Assembly: GCA_947372155.1 (NCBI GenBank)
Contig: CANBSM010000012.1
Location: 1-21,995 of the forward strand
Direction of reading: 5' to 3'
DNA: 21,995 nt
From: Burkholderiaceae bacterium
GTDB taxonomy: Bacteria > Pseudomonadota > Gammaproteobacteria > Burkholderiales > Burkholderiaceae
Shown here in pieces: positions 14,003 through 21,779 of this stretch. The position numbers were made by a program, and so were the translations under genes. The notes under the pieces were generated by a model that saw nothing but the letters and a program-made list of their open reading frames with translations, was not told the origin of the DNA and searched no databases. The stretch's first letter is position 1, and each line of letters begins with the position of its first letter.

Positions 14003-15415
14003 ATGGTTGATGTCTTGGTGATTGGTGGCGGTAATGCCGCCCTTTGTGCTGCCCTCATGGCGAGGGAAGCGGGCGCCAGCGTTTTACTGCTTGAGGCTGC
14101 CCCCAAAGTGTGGCGCGGCGGTAATTCTTCGCATACTCGTAATATTCGTGCAATGCATGACGAGCCTCAGGATGTCATGCTCGAATCCTATTCCGAAGAA
14201 GAGTATTGGCAAGATGTTTTGAAGGTAACTAGCGGTATCACGGATGAATTTTTGGCAAGATTGGTGATACGCGCCTCCTCTCAATGTCGAGATTGGATGC
14301 GCCATCATGGAGTCCATTTTCAGCCGCCTTTGTCAGGCACTCTCAATCTCTCACGGACCAATGCATTTTTTATGGGTGGCGGCAAAGCATTGGTGAATGC
14401 CTACTATCGCAGTGCAGAAAACTTAGGCGTACAAATTCGATATGAATCTCCTGTCTCCTCAGTGGAGATCCGCGATGGAAAATTTATTGCCGCTTATATT
14501 GGTCAAGAGCGCATTGAGGCTAAGACTTGCGTTTTAGCTGCCGGTGGTTTTGAGTCTAATCGCGAATGGCTCAAAGAAGCTTGGGGCATCAATGAATATG
14601 GCGAATCTCCTGCGGATAATTTTTTAATTCGCGGCACTAGATATAACAACGGTGTTTTACTAAAGCAGTTGATCGCTCTTGGGGCTGATTCAGTGAGTGA
14701 TCCCACCCAAGCTCATATGGTTGCCGTAGATGCCCGAGCACCTTTATACGATGGTGGTATCTGTACTCGTATTGATGCAGTTTCCTTTGGCATTGTGGTC
14801 AATAAAAATGCCCAACGCTTTTCTGATGAAGGCGAAGATTTCTGGCCAAAACGTTATGCATTTTGGGGTAGGTTGGTTGCTCAGCAACCTGGTCAAATTG
14901 GATACTCCATTATTGACTCTAAAGTATTGGGCCGCTTTATGCCGCCTGTATTTCCGGGAGAAAAAGCCGACACATTAGTTGAGTTAGCCGGCAAATTAGG
15001 ATTAGATCCCAAGGCACTCCAGGAAACTGTGAGGACTTATAACGCTGCTTGCAGGGTTGGTACGTTCGATCACACCATCTTGGATGATTGTCATACCGAA
15101 GATTTGGAGCCTGCTAAAACACATTGGGCTTTGCCTATAGATAAGGGGCCTTTTTATGGCTACACCCTTCGCCCGGGTGTGACTTTTACCTATTTGGGTC
15201 TGAAGACGGATGAGACTGCTGCCGTTCGTTTTAATGGTGTACCCAGTTCAAACTTATTTGTTGCCGGAGAGATGATGGCGGGTAATGTCTTGGGTAAGGG
15301 ATATGCAGCTGGTATTGGTATGGCTATTGGCACTGTCTTTGGTCGCATCGCAGGAACGCAAGCTGCCAAGGCATTAAAAAATCAATCTCTAAAGGCTGAA
15401 CATGCAGCAACTTAA
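14003..15415 (+). CDS. tcuA: FAD-dependent tricarballylate dehydrogenase
   Basis: A 470-residue flavoprotein of the fumarate reductase/succinate dehydrogenase-like FAD family. In Salmonella, TcuA oxidises tricarballylate to cis-aconitate and is re-oxidised by TcuB. The N-terminal FAD fold is [20 protein letters not shown] (2-21), then [20 protein letters not shown] (28-47), [15 protein letters not shown], and [13 protein letters not shown]. The C-terminal FAD segment [20 protein letters not shown] and a substrate-side [18 protein letters not shown] are present. Its end overlaps tcuB by 14 bases, showing tight coupling. Pairing with a clear TcuB makes this assignment better than a generic family call. 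A related substrate, for example another tricarboxylate, cannot be excluded. Confidence 0.88.
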   Translation: MVDVLVIGGGNAALCAALMAREAGASVLLLEAAPKVWRGGNSSHTRNIRAMHDEPQDVMLESYSEEEYWQDVLKVTSGITDEFLARLVIRASSQCRDWMRHHGVHFQPPLSGTLNLSRTNAFFMGGGKALVNAYYRSAENLGVQIRYESPVSSVEIRDGKFIAAYIGQERIEAKTCVLAAGGFESNREWLKEAWGINEYGESPADNFLIRGTRYNNGVLLKQLIALGADSVSDPTQAHMVAVDARAPLYDGGICTRIDAVSFGIVVNKNAQRFSDEGEDFWPKRYAFWGRLVAQQPGQIGYSIIDSKVLGRFMPPVFPGEKADTLVELAGKLGLDPKALQETVRTYNAACRVGTFDHTILDDCHTEDLEPAKTHWALPIDKGPFYGYTLRPGVTFTYLGLKTDETAAVRFNGVPSSNLFVAGEMMAGNVLGKGYAAGIGMAIGTVFGRIAGTQAAKALKNQSLKAEHAAT

Positions 15416-16547
15416 TGCGCTAATACGAGAAGCAAGTGATTTGGCGATGGGAACACCAGAGTCAGAAGCGGATCGTATGCTCCAAATTTGTAATGCCTGT
15501 CGCTATTGCGAGGGATTCTGTGCGGTATTTCCGGCAATGACCCGTCGTATTGAGTTCACTCCAAGTGTTGTTCATTATTTAGCCAATCTATGCCATAACT
15601 GTGGTGCGTGCTTGCATGCTTGCCAATATGCACCTCCACATGAATTTGGCGTCAATATTCCAATGGCTATGGCTCAGTTGCGCAAAGAGACTTATATAAA
15701 CTTTGCGTGGCCCCGCATGATGGGTGAGCTATACAAGATCAATGGTATTGCTGTAGCACTGAGCGCCTCAGTTTCTGTGATGGTTTTCCTTTTCCTTGCG
15801 CTTGCACTGAATGGGAAATTTTTTGGTGGCGTGCTCAATGGAAACTTCTACGCTGTTTTTCCGCATAACACTTTAGTCATGATCTTCGGCATAGTATTTA
15901 CTTTTTCAATTGTTGCGATGGCAGTTGGCCTGACTCGTTTTTGGCGTGAGATTACTCCAGGAAAAGCCTCAGGTATTGCAGTTGCTGAAGCTGCTCATGA
16001 TGCGCTGACTCTCAAATATCTTGGGGGAGGGCATGGAGATGGTTGCAATAATGCGGATGATGAGTTCTCACTATGGCGCAAACGTTTTCATCACTTCACT
16101 TTTTACGGCTTCATGTTGTGCTTTGCGGCAACGAGTGTTGCCACGATTTATCACTATCTCCTGGATCTGCATGCTCCTTATGCACTCAATAGCCTCCCGG
16201 TAATTCTTGGTACGCTTGGTGGACTGGGCCTGCTTATTGGGCCGATAGGTTTGCTGTACTTAAATTATCAAAGAGATCCGGCGCACGGAGATCAAACACA
16301 AAAGCCAATGGATAGGGCTTTCATCGTACTGCTCCTGTTAATTAGCATTTCTGGTCTTGGATTATTGGCATATCGAGATACAGTGTCAATGTCGATATGG
16401 CTGGTCATTCATCTGGGCTTTGTGATGGGTTTATTTTTGACAATGCCTTACGGTAAATTCGCACATGGCTTTTATAGGATCGCCGCCTTGTTAAAGAACT
16501 CGATCGAAAAGCGTCAGAAAAACCATTTGCAATTTGGCGCAGACTAA
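15402..16547 (+). CDS. tcuB: TcuB/CitB-type iron-sulfur and membrane electron-transfer protein
   Basis: A 381-residue protein. Two ferredoxin-like 4Fe-4S motifs come first: C30-C33-C36-C40 ([11 protein letters not shown]) and C64-C67-C70-C74 ([11 protein letters not shown]). They are followed by about six membrane helices with histidines suited to heme b binding ([27 protein letters not shown]). TcuB re-oxidises TcuA and passes electrons to the quinone pool. The soluble loop [20 protein letters not shown] around 205-225 is the usual CitB/TcuB hydrophilic insert. The start lies inside the 3' end of tcuA. The next gene follows after 62 A-rich bases without a terminator. Confidence 0.9.
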   Translation: MQQLNALIREASDLAMGTPESEADRMLQICNACRYCEGFCAVFPAMTRRIEFTPSVVHYLANLCHNCGACLHACQYAPPHEFGVNIPMAMAQLRKETYINFAWPRMMGELYKINGIAVALSASVSVMVFLFLALALNGKFFGGVLNGNFYAVFPHNTLVMIFGIVFTFSIVAMAVGLTRFWREITPGKASGIAVAEAAHDALTLKYLGGGHGDGCNNADDEFSLWRKRFHHFTFYGFMLCFAATSVATIYHYLLDLHAPYALNSLPVILGTLGGLGLLIGPIGLLYLNYQRDPAHGDQTQKPMDRAFIVLLLLISISGLGLLAYRDTVSMSIWLVIHLGFVMGLFLTMPYGKFAHGFYRIAALLKNSIEKRQKNHLQFGAD

Positions 16548-16609
16548 TAACTCACCAGCAATAAAACGGTAGTAACAATAGAAAATAAAACAAAAAAGAA
16601 GAAAGAAAA

Positions 16610-17539
16610 ATGAGACTAATTACCTTCACTCGCACTGGCTCAAACTATCCAGAAATTGGAGCTCGCCTACCAAATTCTTCTGGCGATCACATTCTGCCGT
16701 TTGCGGATGTTGCGAAGAAGCTTGGAATTGCAGATTTTCCAGGTGACATGAAATCCTTTCTGCGCGCCGGAAGCGGGGTGATGGAGCAAGCCAAATCCTG
16801 GGTGGCTGCTTCAGGTGATTACTCATCTTTATTCATTAGCCCAAAAATGATTACCTATTTGCCGCCGATTACGGATGCTGAAAAGTTCCTTTGCGTTGGA
16901 AAAAACTATCGCAAGCACTTGGAAGAGCTTAAGCGCACAAACTTGATTAAAGAAATTCCTCAGGAGCCAACTTCATTCATTAAGTTGAACTCTTGTTTAT
17001 CTGGTCATGAGGCAAAAGTAGTGCGCCCCAATGGGATTACCCGCTTGGATTACGAGCCTGAGTTGGTATTTGTCATCGGTAAAAGGGCTTTGGGAGTAAA
17101 AAAGGCAGAGGCAATGGATTATGTTGCCGGCGTTACCATCCTGAATGATTTGACATGCCGTGATTTGCAATTGCGCGAAGTGGCATCGGGGTCGCGCTTT
17201 TGGACGGGTAAGAATATTCCAGGCTTTGGTCCTTTAGGTCCCGAGATTGTCACTATTGATGAAATTCCGGATGTGTATGACTTGTGGATGACCTGCTCTG
17301 TAAATGGTCAAGAGCGTATGCGCGTTAATACGGTTGATCAGATTTGGAAGATCTCGGATATCTTGGAGCACTTCTCTCGTTTCATTCCGATTGAAGCGGG
17401 GGATATGTTTTCTACTGGTGCGCCTGGAGGCGTTGCTGTTGGCAAAGAAAATGCTGAAGACTTGTATCTAAAACCTGGCGATGTAGTGGAGTGTGCCATC
17501 GATGGCATTTCTACCTTACGCACTACTATCATTGAGTAA
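16610..17539 (+). CDS. fumarylacetoacetate hydrolase (FAH) family protein
   Basis: A 309-residue FAH-fold enzyme with an N-terminal domain (1-85) and the catalytic barrel from about 88 (AEKFLCVGKNYRKHLEELKR). The metal-ligand pattern is present: E149 and E151 (LDYEPELVFVIGK) and D180 (ILNDLTCRDLQ). Family segments WTGKNIPGFGPLGPEIV and GDMFSTGAPGGVAVG follow. Members hydrolyse, decarboxylate or hydrate 2-oxo or acylpyruvate-type compounds such as 2-hydroxyhepta-2,4-dienedioate or oxaloacetate. The exact reaction here is unknown. Purine-rich AAGAAGAAAG precedes the ATG. It is the third gene of the tcu transcript, and the next gene begins 2 bases after its stop, so it likely acts on a product of the same pathway. 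Confidence 0.88.
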   Translation: MRLITFTRTGSNYPEIGARLPNSSGDHILPFADVAKKLGIADFPGDMKSFLRAGSGVMEQAKSWVAASGDYSSLFISPKMITYLPPITDAEKFLCVGKNYRKHLEELKRTNLIKEIPQEPTSFIKLNSCLSGHEAKVVRPNGITRLDYEPELVFVIGKRALGVKKAEAMDYVAGVTILNDLTCRDLQLREVASGSRFWTGKNIPGFGPLGPEIVTIDEIPDVYDLWMTCSVNGQERMRVNTVDQIWKISDILEHFSRFIPIEAGDMFSTGAPGGVAVGKENAEDLYLKPGDVVECAIDGISTLRTTIIE

Positions 17540-17541
17540 GA

Positions 17542-18492
17542 ATGATGAAGCGATTTCTGCGGTGGGTCTTGATCTTGCTGTGTTGTATGGCCTTTTTGCC
17601 ATCAATTGCCAATGCGGCCGATGTTTATCCATCCAAGTCGATTAAGGTCATCGTACCGTTTCCACCTGGCGGTGGCGCAGATACTTTAATTCGTTTGATT
17701 GCCCCGACGGTTGGAGATTTGTGGAAACAATCCATTGTTATTGAAAACCGTCCTGGCGCAAGTGGTTTGATTGGCGCTGACTTGGTTGCACAATCTCCTG
17801 CGGACGGTTACACCTTATTAATGGGTTCTACTGCTGCTGTTACAGAAAAAAATATTGCGCAGTTTTCGCCGGTTGCTTTGGTATCTGCATCTCCCTATGT
17901 AGTGACAGTCAATCCTGCTTTAAATATCAATTCCGTTAAAGCATTGATTGCTTATGCAAAGGCGAACCCTGGGAAGGTGCGGTACGGCTCATCCGGTCCT
18001 GGATCTGCATCGCACTTAGCGGGGGAATTATTTGCTTCGATGGCGGGTGTGACATTGCTGCATGTTCCATATAAAGGAACAGGGCAGGCGTTAACAGATT
18101 TATTGGCGGGACATATTGATTTGATGTTCGCCCCTGCTCAAACGGTGATGCCGCAAATTGAATCAGGCAAATTGTTGGCCTTGGCGCAAACGGGCGCTAA
18201 GCGTTCAGAGGCGTTGCCCAATATGCCAACGGTTGCAGAATCAGGTTTGCCTGCCTATAGCGCAGTCGGTTGGTTTGGTTTATTTGCGCCCGCTAATACG
18301 CCTAAGGCGACCGTGCAAAAAATGAATCAGACCGTGAATTTTGTCTTGGGTCAGGAGAGGGTACGTAAGGCTATGCTGGAGCGGGGGAGTGACCCTGCCA
18401 GCGGTAGCGCTGAGGAATTTGCTGCTTTTTTACGCCTGGATCAGTCAAAATGGGCGAAATTGATGAAAGACAACAAGGTTGCAGTGCAATAA
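17542..18492 (+). CDS. Bug/TctC-family substrate-binding protein of the tcu cluster
   Basis: A 316-residue periplasmic receptor. The signal peptide is MMKRFLRWVLILLCCMAFLP to ANA-A at about residue 25; the start may be the first or second ATG. Mature-part motifs are YPSKSIKVIVPFPPGGGADT, IENRPGASGLIGADLVA, SSGPGSASHLAGELFASMAG, VPYKGTGQALTDLLAGHIDL and PTVAESGLPAYSAVGWFGLF. It is translationally coupled to the FAH gene. Position inside the tcu operon makes a tricarboxylate or downstream carboxylate its likely ligand, in contrast to the Salmonella cluster, where the MFS protein TcuC imports tricarballylate. No TctA/TctB genes are in the window, so the membrane partner must be elsewhere. Confidence 0.92.
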   Translation: MMKRFLRWVLILLCCMAFLPSIANAADVYPSKSIKVIVPFPPGGGADTLIRLIAPTVGDLWKQSIVIENRPGASGLIGADLVAQSPADGYTLLMGSTAAVTEKNIAQFSPVALVSASPYVVTVNPALNINSVKALIAYAKANPGKVRYGSSGPGSASHLAGELFASMAGVTLLHVPYKGTGQALTDLLAGHIDLMFAPAQTVMPQIESGKLLALAQTGAKRSEALPNMPTVAESGLPAYSAVGWFGLFAPANTPKATVQKMNQTVNFVLGQERVRKAMLERGSDPASGSAEEFAAFLRLDQSKWAKLMKDNKVAVQ

Positions 18493-18546
18493 ATACTGAA
18501 ATCGGTATCATTTAGGGCTAATCACTGAAACCCCTAGGAAATTACT

Positions 18547-19695
18547 ATGCCAGGCTTACTCCCCAATGTTGATCCAGATGGTTTATTGGAGTTCTCGGTT
18601 GTCTATACCGACCGCTCTTTAAATCACATGTCTGAAGAGTTCAAGCGTGTGATGGTCGATATTTCTAGCGTTCTTAAGGATGCTTATAACGCTAGCTCTG
18701 CTGTCATCGTTCCCGGTAGCGGCACTTTTGGTATGGAGGCAGTAGCCCGTCAATTTGCCAATAATAAGAAATCCCTTGTCTTGCGCAACGGTTGGTTTAG
18801 TTATCGCTGGACGCAAATTTTTGATTTGGATAGCTCTTTCAAAGATATTTCCATTTTAAAAGGTCGACAAGTAGATAACTCAGCTCAAGGCGCTTTTGAG
18901 CCTGCTCCGATTGAAGAAGTCGTTGCATTTATTAAGAAAGAAAAGCCTGCGGTTGTCTTTGCGCCGCATGTTGAAACTTCGGCTGGCATCATCCTTCCTG
19001 ATGATTACATCAAGGCTGTTGGCGAAGCTGTTCGCTCTGTTGACGGTATTTTTGTATTGGACTGCATTGCTTCTGGTGCAATGTGGGTTGATATGAAGGC
19101 ATGCAATGTTGATGTGTTGATTTCAGCGCCGCAAAAAGGTTGGAGTAGTTCACCATGTTGCGCCTTGATTGCGCTGGGTGAGAGAGGTCGTGAGCGTATT
19201 GATTCAACTCAAAGCACCAGCTTCTCTATGGACTTGAAAAAATGGTTGCAGATCATGGAGGCCTACGAAAAAGGTGGTCACGTGTATCACACCACTATGC
19301 CTACCGATGCTTTGAAGATTTTGCGTAATGTGATGAAAGAAACCCAGTCACTTGGTTTTGCAGCTCTGAAAGCGAAGCAAATTGAATTGGGTACCAAAGT
19401 CCGCGATCTCTTGGTATCCAAGGGTTACCCTTCAGTGGCAGCTAAAGGCTATCAATCCCCGGGTGTTATCGTGAGCTTCACTAAAGATCCAGATATTCAA
19501 TCTGGCAAGAAGTTCATTGCCTTGGGTTTGCAAACCGCCGCAGGTGTTCCTTTGCAGTGTGATGAGCGCCCTGATTTCCGCACCTTCCGTCTTGGATTGT
19601 TCGGCTTGGAAAAATTAACCCATGTTGATCGCACTGTTGGCCATCTTGCTACTGCATTAGAAAAAATTACTGAGGCTGAAGCTCAGCCAGCATAA
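18547..19695 (+). CDS. class V PLP-dependent aminotransferase
   Basis: A 382-residue fold-type I enzyme related to alanine-glyoxylate, serine-glyoxylate and 2-aminoethylphosphonate-pyruvate aminotransferases. The phosphate-side loop is VIVPGSGTFGMEAVARQF (53-70). HVETSAG (141-147) and D172 (VLDCIASGA) hold the PLP ring, and K197 (SAPQKGWSS) is the Schiff-base lysine. A C-terminal HTTMPTDALKILRNVMKE and FRTFRLGLFGLEKLTH complete the fold. The amino donor and acceptor cannot be assigned. AGGAA precedes the ATG. It is the last gene before the 30-bp palindromic terminator, 54 bases after the binding protein, so it belongs to the tcu transcript and probably acts on a 2-oxo acid such as glyoxylate or pyruvate made by the pathway. 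Confidence 0.85.
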   Translation: MPGLLPNVDPDGLLEFSVVYTDRSLNHMSEEFKRVMVDISSVLKDAYNASSAVIVPGSGTFGMEAVARQFANNKKSLVLRNGWFSYRWTQIFDLDSSFKDISILKGRQVDNSAQGAFEPAPIEEVVAFIKKEKPAVVFAPHVETSAGIILPDDYIKAVGEAVRSVDGIFVLDCIASGAMWVDMKACNVDVLISAPQKGWSSSPCCALIALGERGRERIDSTQSTSFSMDLKKWLQIMEAYEKGGHVYHTTMPTDALKILRNVMKETQSLGFAALKAKQIELGTKVRDLLVSKGYPSVAAKGYQSPGVIVSFTKDPDIQSGKKFIALGLQTAAGVPLQCDERPDFRTFRLGLFGLEKLTHVDRTVGHLATALEKITEAEAQPA

Positions 19696-19719
19696 TGAGT
19701 AGGGTAGTTGAGCATTAAA

Positions 19720-19749
19720 AATAAAGGCCATCAATTGATGGCCTTTATT
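19720..19749. terminator. perfect palindromic bidirectional terminator
   Basis: AATAAAGGCCATCAA (19720-19734) is followed directly by its exact reverse complement, so all 30 bases form one palindrome. As RNA it gives a stem of 13 or more pairs with a tight loop, and the AATAAA/TTTATT ends supply a U-rich tail in both directions. It lies between the aminotransferase and the convergent heme-barrel gene. Confidence 0.8.
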
Positions 19750-19785
19750 GCATCTGCTGCCATTCAATCCAAATCATCAAGCGAG

Positions 19786-20415
19786 TTATCTGGCTAGGGG
19801 ATTTGGCGTAGCTTCGCCAATCTTATGCAGGGTGTTGTTATCCACGTGATGGAATAGCTCTGCCTGATCTTTGATCTTCATAACGGTGTCTTGCTCATAA
19901 GACCAAGTGCCATCATCATGAATAGAAACCTGAATACGAAACTCTACTGTTCTGAATGCGTAATCTAAAAACGGGTTAGATGAGATGCCGGCGCAACGAT
20001 CTCCCTCTTTTGCGTAAAGCTCGAATTGCCTTGCATCTGGGGCAGCATGACCTGCTGCCATCGTAATCATGCCGCGCGGTATGCTGAGCGTGTGGATCAC
20101 ACTGCTTGTTGCGGGCTCCCATAGCCAGTACCCAACTTGGTCATGATAGGTCTTTACTTGATCAGGTTTGGTGATATGGGTGTGATATCTCAAGCCATAA
20201 AACAATTGCGGACCATTGGTTTGGGGGTCAATGGGCTGAAGCTCAATTCTCTCCACATATGCCTGCTTCTTAGGTCCCTCGGCTTTAGGTTTGACGTCCA
20301 AGCCACGCATACCTTCCCAGATCCCAGCCATGCCAGTCAGGGGCCCAAGCTCCTCTAGGGTATTAACCGAGTAACCTTGGGGCTCAGTAAAAATGTCGTT
20401 CGGAAAGTCATTCAT
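19786..20415 (-). CDS. nitrobindin-like heme-binding beta-barrel protein (DUF1794/FABP-like)
   Basis: About 209 residues. Family signatures are LTGMAGIWEGMRG (26-38, the nitrobindin GxWxGxG start), the barrel segment VERIELQPIDPQ, YHDQVGYWLWEPATSSVIHT, LSIPRGMIT, and DGTWSYEQDTVMKI. The C-terminal LFHHVDNNTLHKIG contains histidines where nitrobindins carry the proximal heme ligand. Nitrobindins hold ferric heme and react with NO or peroxynitrite; some relatives have no heme. A TTG at 20421 opens the frame two codons earlier, but AAAAGG with a 6-base spacer supports the ATG at 20415. No signal peptide is seen, so it is cytoplasmic. It is convergent with the aminotransferase and divergent from the Lys-rich protein gene. 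Confidence 0.8.
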   Translation of the reverse strand: MNDFPNDIFTEPQGYSVNTLEELGPLTGMAGIWEGMRGLDVKPKAEGPKKQAYVERIELQPIDPQTNGPQLFYGLRYHTHITKPDQVKTYHDQVGYWLWEPATSSVIHTLSIPRGMITMAAGHAAPDARQFELYAKEGDRCAGISSNPFLDYAFRTVEFRIQVSIHDDGTWSYEQDTVMKIKDQAELFHHVDNNTLHKIGEATPNPLAR

Positions 20416-20496
20416 GAGCAACCTTTTGAAAATGAAGCATTTATGTCAAATTTTTGAGTATTATTAAATTATCCACAAACTCTCTTGGAGAATTAC

Positions 20497-20775
20497 ATGA
20501 TTTCTCGTATCGCGCGCTTGAGCCTAGCATTCCTTATTTCTGCTGCTATTGGTATTACACCTGTCTCTGTGATGGCTGCCGATCCAGCTCCTGCACCTGC
20601 TCCAGTGGCTGCACCTGCCGCTGCCCCAGTGGCCGCGCCTGCTGCTACGCCGGCTGAGAAGTCTGCTGAGAAGAAAGCTAAGAAACAGGCGAAGAAAGAA
20701 AAGAAGGCTGAGAAAAAAGCGAAAAAGAAATCTAAAAAGAAATCTAAAGCAGCAGCTGACGCTGCAGCTCAGTAA
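20497..20775 (+). CDS. exported small Ala/Pro-rich, Lys-rich protein
   Basis: A 92-residue protein in three parts. The signal peptide starts MISRIARLSLAFLISAAIGI and is probably cut after VMA at 27. An Ala/Pro-rich linker (28-53, repeats of APAP/VAAPAA) follows, then a very basic segment (55-84) with 18 lysines in 30 residues in AEKKAKK-type repeats, and a short Ala tail. GGAG with a 6-base spacer supports the ATG at 20497; an earlier TTG at 20485 overlaps that site. The Lys part resembles histone H1 C-terminal tails, but the signal peptide sends it out of the cytoplasm. It could bind envelope polyanions or nucleic acid outside the membrane. Composition bias prevents a family call. Confidence 0.75.
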   Translation: MISRIARLSLAFLISAAIGITPVSVMAADPAPAPAPVAAPAAAPVAAPAATPAEKSAEKKAKKQAKKEKKAEKKAKKKSKKKSKAAADAAAQ

Positions 20776-20795
20776 GAAATAGAGATCAATCCCTT

Positions 20796-21773
20796 TTAGT
20801 TGAGGGGTTCTGCAGCATCTAAGTCATCAGACCTTTTGGGGTCTGGTGACTTTTTTGTTGGAGCATCGTTTCGTACAAGTAGCCACATCGCCGCCATAAC
20901 CAAAGTCATGCCGCTAATTTGTATCCAGGTAATAGGCTCCGCGAGAATAAGGTATCCCATAAAGATAGTGGAGACAGGGCCAAGTATTCCGGCTTGAGCT
21001 ACTAGCGGGGACCCGATGCGATTGATGGCAATCATAATCAGCAGCATTGGGATCACGGTGCACACACTTGCATTGAGTAAGCTAAACCAGTAAATGGGTA
21101 GGGCTTGTTCAAATATGGCTAGCGGGTTGTGGATAGTCGACTGCACTATGCTCAAAATCGCAGAGGCTGAGCTAGCGTATACAACTAAGCGCACGCTACC
21201 AATACGTTGAACCATCTCGCCGGCGCCAATCATATAGGCTGCATAGGAACAGGCGCTTCCAAATACAAGGGCCATACCAAACCAAGCGCTAATGCCGGTG
21301 GAGCTTGCATCTTGGATAAAGACAATGAAAACCCCAATGTAGCCAACGATGAGAGAGAACCACTGTAGTTGAGATACTGGTTTCTTTAAAACAAAATAAG
21401 AGATTAATAAAACAATCGTGGGTGTGAGATAAAGAACAATTCTCTCAAGACCAACCGATATGTATTGAAGTCCCAGAAAATCGATATAACTTGATAAAAA
21501 GTAACCTAAGAATCCTAGGAAAAATAACTTTCCGCGATCAAGCCAGGTGATGGGGCTCATTGCTTTGCGGCGGGACTCCCACCAAAAAATCCCCCAAAAT
21601 AAAGGGAGAGCCATAAGCATGCGTAAGGCTAGAAGAGTTTCTGCATTGGCACCATAACCAAAGGCAAGCTTTACTAAAATCGCTTTGCCCGAAAACAGCA
21701 TAGATCCTACCCCGGCCATCAAAATGCCATACAGGTATCGTTGGTGATGATGTGCTGCGCTTACTGAATGCAT
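20796..21773 (-). CDS. EamA/DMT-superfamily transporter
   Basis: A 325-residue protein with about ten membrane segments in two repeats: LYGILMAGVGSMLFSGKAIL near the start, ETLLALRMLMALPLFWGIFW, LERIVLYLTPTIVLLISYFV, LIVGYIGVFIVFI, then ALVFGSACSYAAYMIGAGEM and a final LILAEPITWIQISGMTLVMA. It has a charged tail PTKKSPDPKRSDDLDAAEPL. It is distinct from the plus-strand EamA protein at 13023. The substrate is unknown. The start is 6 bases after the upstream dehydratase stop and lacks a clear Shine-Dalgarno, so translation is probably coupled. The region encoding its last residues carries the terminator hairpin of the convergent Lys-rich protein gene. Confidence 0.88.
   Translation of the reverse strand: MHSVSAAHHHQRYLYGILMAGVGSMLFSGKAILVKLAFGYGANAETLLALRMLMALPLFWGIFWWESRRKAMSPITWLDRGKLFFLGFLGYFLSSYIDFLGLQYISVGLERIVLYLTPTIVLLISYFVLKKPVSQLQWFSLIVGYIGVFIVFIQDASSTGISAWFGMALVFGSACSYAAYMIGAGEMVQRIGSVRLVVYASSASAILSIVQSTIHNPLAIFEQALPIYWFSLLNASVCTVIPMLLIMIAINRIGSPLVAQAGILGPVSTIFMGYLILAEPITWIQISGMTLVMAAMWLLVRNDAPTKKSPDPKRSDDLDAAEPLN
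20823..20856 (+). terminator. rho-independent terminator of the Lys-rich protein gene
   Basis: GTCATCAGACC (20823-20833) pairs with GGTCTGGTGAC (20840-20850) with one G-T wobble; the loop is 6 bases and TTTTTT follows at 20851-20856. It lies inside the 3' coding end of the convergent EamA gene, so the sequence does two jobs. Confidence 0.8.
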
Positions 21774-21779
21774 AACGAT

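Noticed and set aside
20580..20760. Repetitive DNA of the Ala/Pro and Lys-rich region considered as a tandem repeat or CRISPR-like array
   Set aside because: The repetition follows codons (GCN/CCN, AAR) of a biased protein and has no regular repeat-spacer structure.
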